Of a stretch of DNA of 64,000 nucleotides, positions 63,178 through 64,000 are shown in pieces (positions within the stretch are counted from its first letter, which is position 1; each line of letters opens with the position of its first letter). The position numbers were made by a program, and so were the translations under genes. The stretch is from an uncultured Clostridia bacterium (GTDB lineage: Bacteria > Bacillota > Clostridia > Oscillospirales > QAKW01). The stretch spans positions 1 through 64,000 of the forward strand of contig CALXGQ010000013.1 in the NCBI GenBank assembly GCA_944387895.1. Reading direction: 5' to 3'. Below the pieces are notes generated by a model, which had not been told where the DNA came from, made no database searches, and saw only the letters and a program-made list of their open reading frames with translations.

Positions 63178-63864
63178 ATGAGTGAAATGGAAAAGAATTT
63201 TCAAAGCGAGGAGCTGGAACGGTTGGTGGAGATCGGCGCCGCGGAAACGGACGGCGGGATCCGTGTTCTAACGGTGATCGGGCAGATCGAGGGGCATTTT
63301 ATTGCGCCGGAACAGAATAAAACGACAAAATATGAGCACCTTCTGCCGATCCTTGTTACCATGGAGGAAAGCCGGGAGGTTCAGGGCGTGCTGATCCTGC
63401 TCAACACTATGGGGGGCGACGTGGAAGCGGGGCTGGCCATCGCGGAGCTGATCGCCTCCATGAAAAAGCCGACGGTTTCTCTTGTTTTGGGCGGCGGCCA
63501 TTCTATCGGCGTACCTCTGGCCTGCGCGGCGCGGCGGTCTTTTATTGTCCCTACGGCAACAATGACTCTGCACCCCGTGCGGGCGACCGGCACGATTATC
63601 GGCGTGCCCCAAAGCCTCAGAACGCTGGAGGAAATGCAAAACCGGGTCTGTGATTTCATTGTGAAAAATTCCAAGATCACGCCGGAACGGCTGCGGGCGC
63701 TGATGACGGAGGTCGGCAATATGGTTACCGACGTGGGAACGATTCTAGGCGGCGAACAGGCGGTGGAGGAAGGGTTGATCGACGGCGTCGGCGGGCTGAA
63801 GGAGGCGCTGGCCGCCCTGAAAGAAATGATTGAAAAAGAGAAGGAAAGCGGTTATAATAAATGA
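63178..63864 (+). CDS. ClpP-class serine protease, TepA/YmfB-like
   Basis: The 228-residue protein belongs to the crotonase/ClpP fold group known as TepA (translocation-enhancing protein), which in Bacillus affects protein secretion and spore-related processing. The oxyanion and nucleophile segments are LLNTMGGDVEAGLAIAE (near 78) and GGGHSIGVPLACAA with Ser near 108; His is in MTLHPVRATG near 131. It has no ATPase partner gene next to it and stands apart from clpP itself. No signal peptide is seen. Confidence 0.9.
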   Translation: MSEMEKNFQSEELERLVEIGAAETDGGIRVLTVIGQIEGHFIAPEQNKTTKYEHLLPILVTMEESREVQGVLILLNTMGGDVEAGLAIAELIASMKKPTVSLVLGGGHSIGVPLACAARRSFIVPTATMTLHPVRATGTIIGVPQSLRTLEEMQNRVCDFIVKNSKITPERLRALMTEVGNMVTDVGTILGGEQAVEEGLIDGVGGLKEALAALKEMIEKEKESGYNK

Positions 63865-63865
63865 T

Positions 63866-64000
63866 ATGGAAATAATGGAAGCAAGACAACAGGATATGGA
63901 CGCCCTTGCGGCGCTTTTTGCCGAAGGCTTTCAGCGGGATCCGCTTTTCTGCCACTATATTCCCTATGAACAGGAGCGGGAGGGTATTTTGAAGCAGATC
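63866..64000 (+). CDS. GNAT-family N-acetyltransferase, N-terminal fragment
   Basis: Forty-five codons are visible before the window ends. The start EIMEARQQDMDALAALFAEG is typical of the first strand and helices of GNAT acetyltransferases, and RDPLFCHYIP resembles acceptor-site loops of that family. The ATG at 63866 is one base after the TepA stop codon, so the genes are probably cotranscribed. The catalytic CoA-binding part lies outside the window, so the assignment is tentative. Confidence 0.55.
   Translation, partial: MEIMEARQQDMDALAALFAEGFQRDPLFCHYIPYEQEREGILKQI

Overview
The window looks like the chromosome of an anaerobic, endospore-forming, GC-rich member of the Clostridia (Firmicutes). 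The evidence is [FeFe]-hydrogenase maturation genes, a two-cluster ferredoxin, sporulation genes (spoVAC, yabP, yabQ), a leucine T-box leader, Firmicute-type shared operons (tig-clpP-clpX, ylqF-rnhB-yraN, pyr genes with pyrK) and consensus sigma-A promoters. The species cannot be named from this.

Bases 1-4000 are visibly AT-richer than the rest and look acquired. They hold a decayed PemK/MazF-type toxin gene with its truncated partner, an AraC regulator whose C-terminal tail is translated from that decayed DNA, and a GH32 fructosidase with a PfkB sugar kinase. Bases 4000-7100 carry a small HTH regulator, a SLOG-type protein behind a long structured leader, and two surface-protein genes, the first apparently truncated. 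Bases 7100-10150 (minus strand) are a biotin unit, birA-bioY-DUF1284-nitrilase, behind a BirA operator that overlaps the -35 box. Bases 10170-14390 are a TM1266-type regulator with hydE, hydG and hydF, preceded by an attenuator-like hairpin.

Bases 14415-27036 are a branched-chain amino acid operon under a consensus promoter and a T-box with a leucine (CTC) specifier: ilvB-ilvN-ilvC-ilvD-DUF815 ATPase-ilvA-ridA-leuA-leuC-leuD-leuB. Bases 27100-31100 hold small membrane proteins (TM2, DUF2752), a ZIP metal transporter, a nucleoside hydrolase, an acyl-ACP thioesterase and a lone spoVAC. Bases 31200-38090 are a capsule/exopolysaccharide assembly and control locus (VanZ-like, CapD-like dehydratase, Wzz-BY kinase fusion, PHP phosphatase, unknown exported protein, LCP ligase) without glycosyltransferases.

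Bases 38100-45030 carry a patatin-like lipase, a DUF1858 protein, a FemX / racemase-like / holB / ricT operon, a ferredoxin and yabP-yabQ-divIC. Bases 45070-54050 are a de novo pyrimidine operon, pyrC-carB-pyrK-pyrD-pyrF-pyrE-pyrB-pyrI, with a hairpin attenuator and no carA. Bases 54090-64000 are housekeeping: lepB, ylqF-rnhB-yraN-dipeptidase, DUF1540, a metallophosphoesterase, tig-clpP-clpX-HD hydrolase, three tRNA genes on the minus strand, a TepA-like ClpP homologue and the start of a GNAT gene.

Most of the window is ordinary core genome. The parts most worth following up are the racemase-like gene beside femX, the DUF1284 and nitrilase genes under BirA control, the AAA+ ATPase inside the BCAA operon, the unidentified leaders at 4800-5011 and 45104-45246, and the mobile-element scar that extends the AraC regulator.
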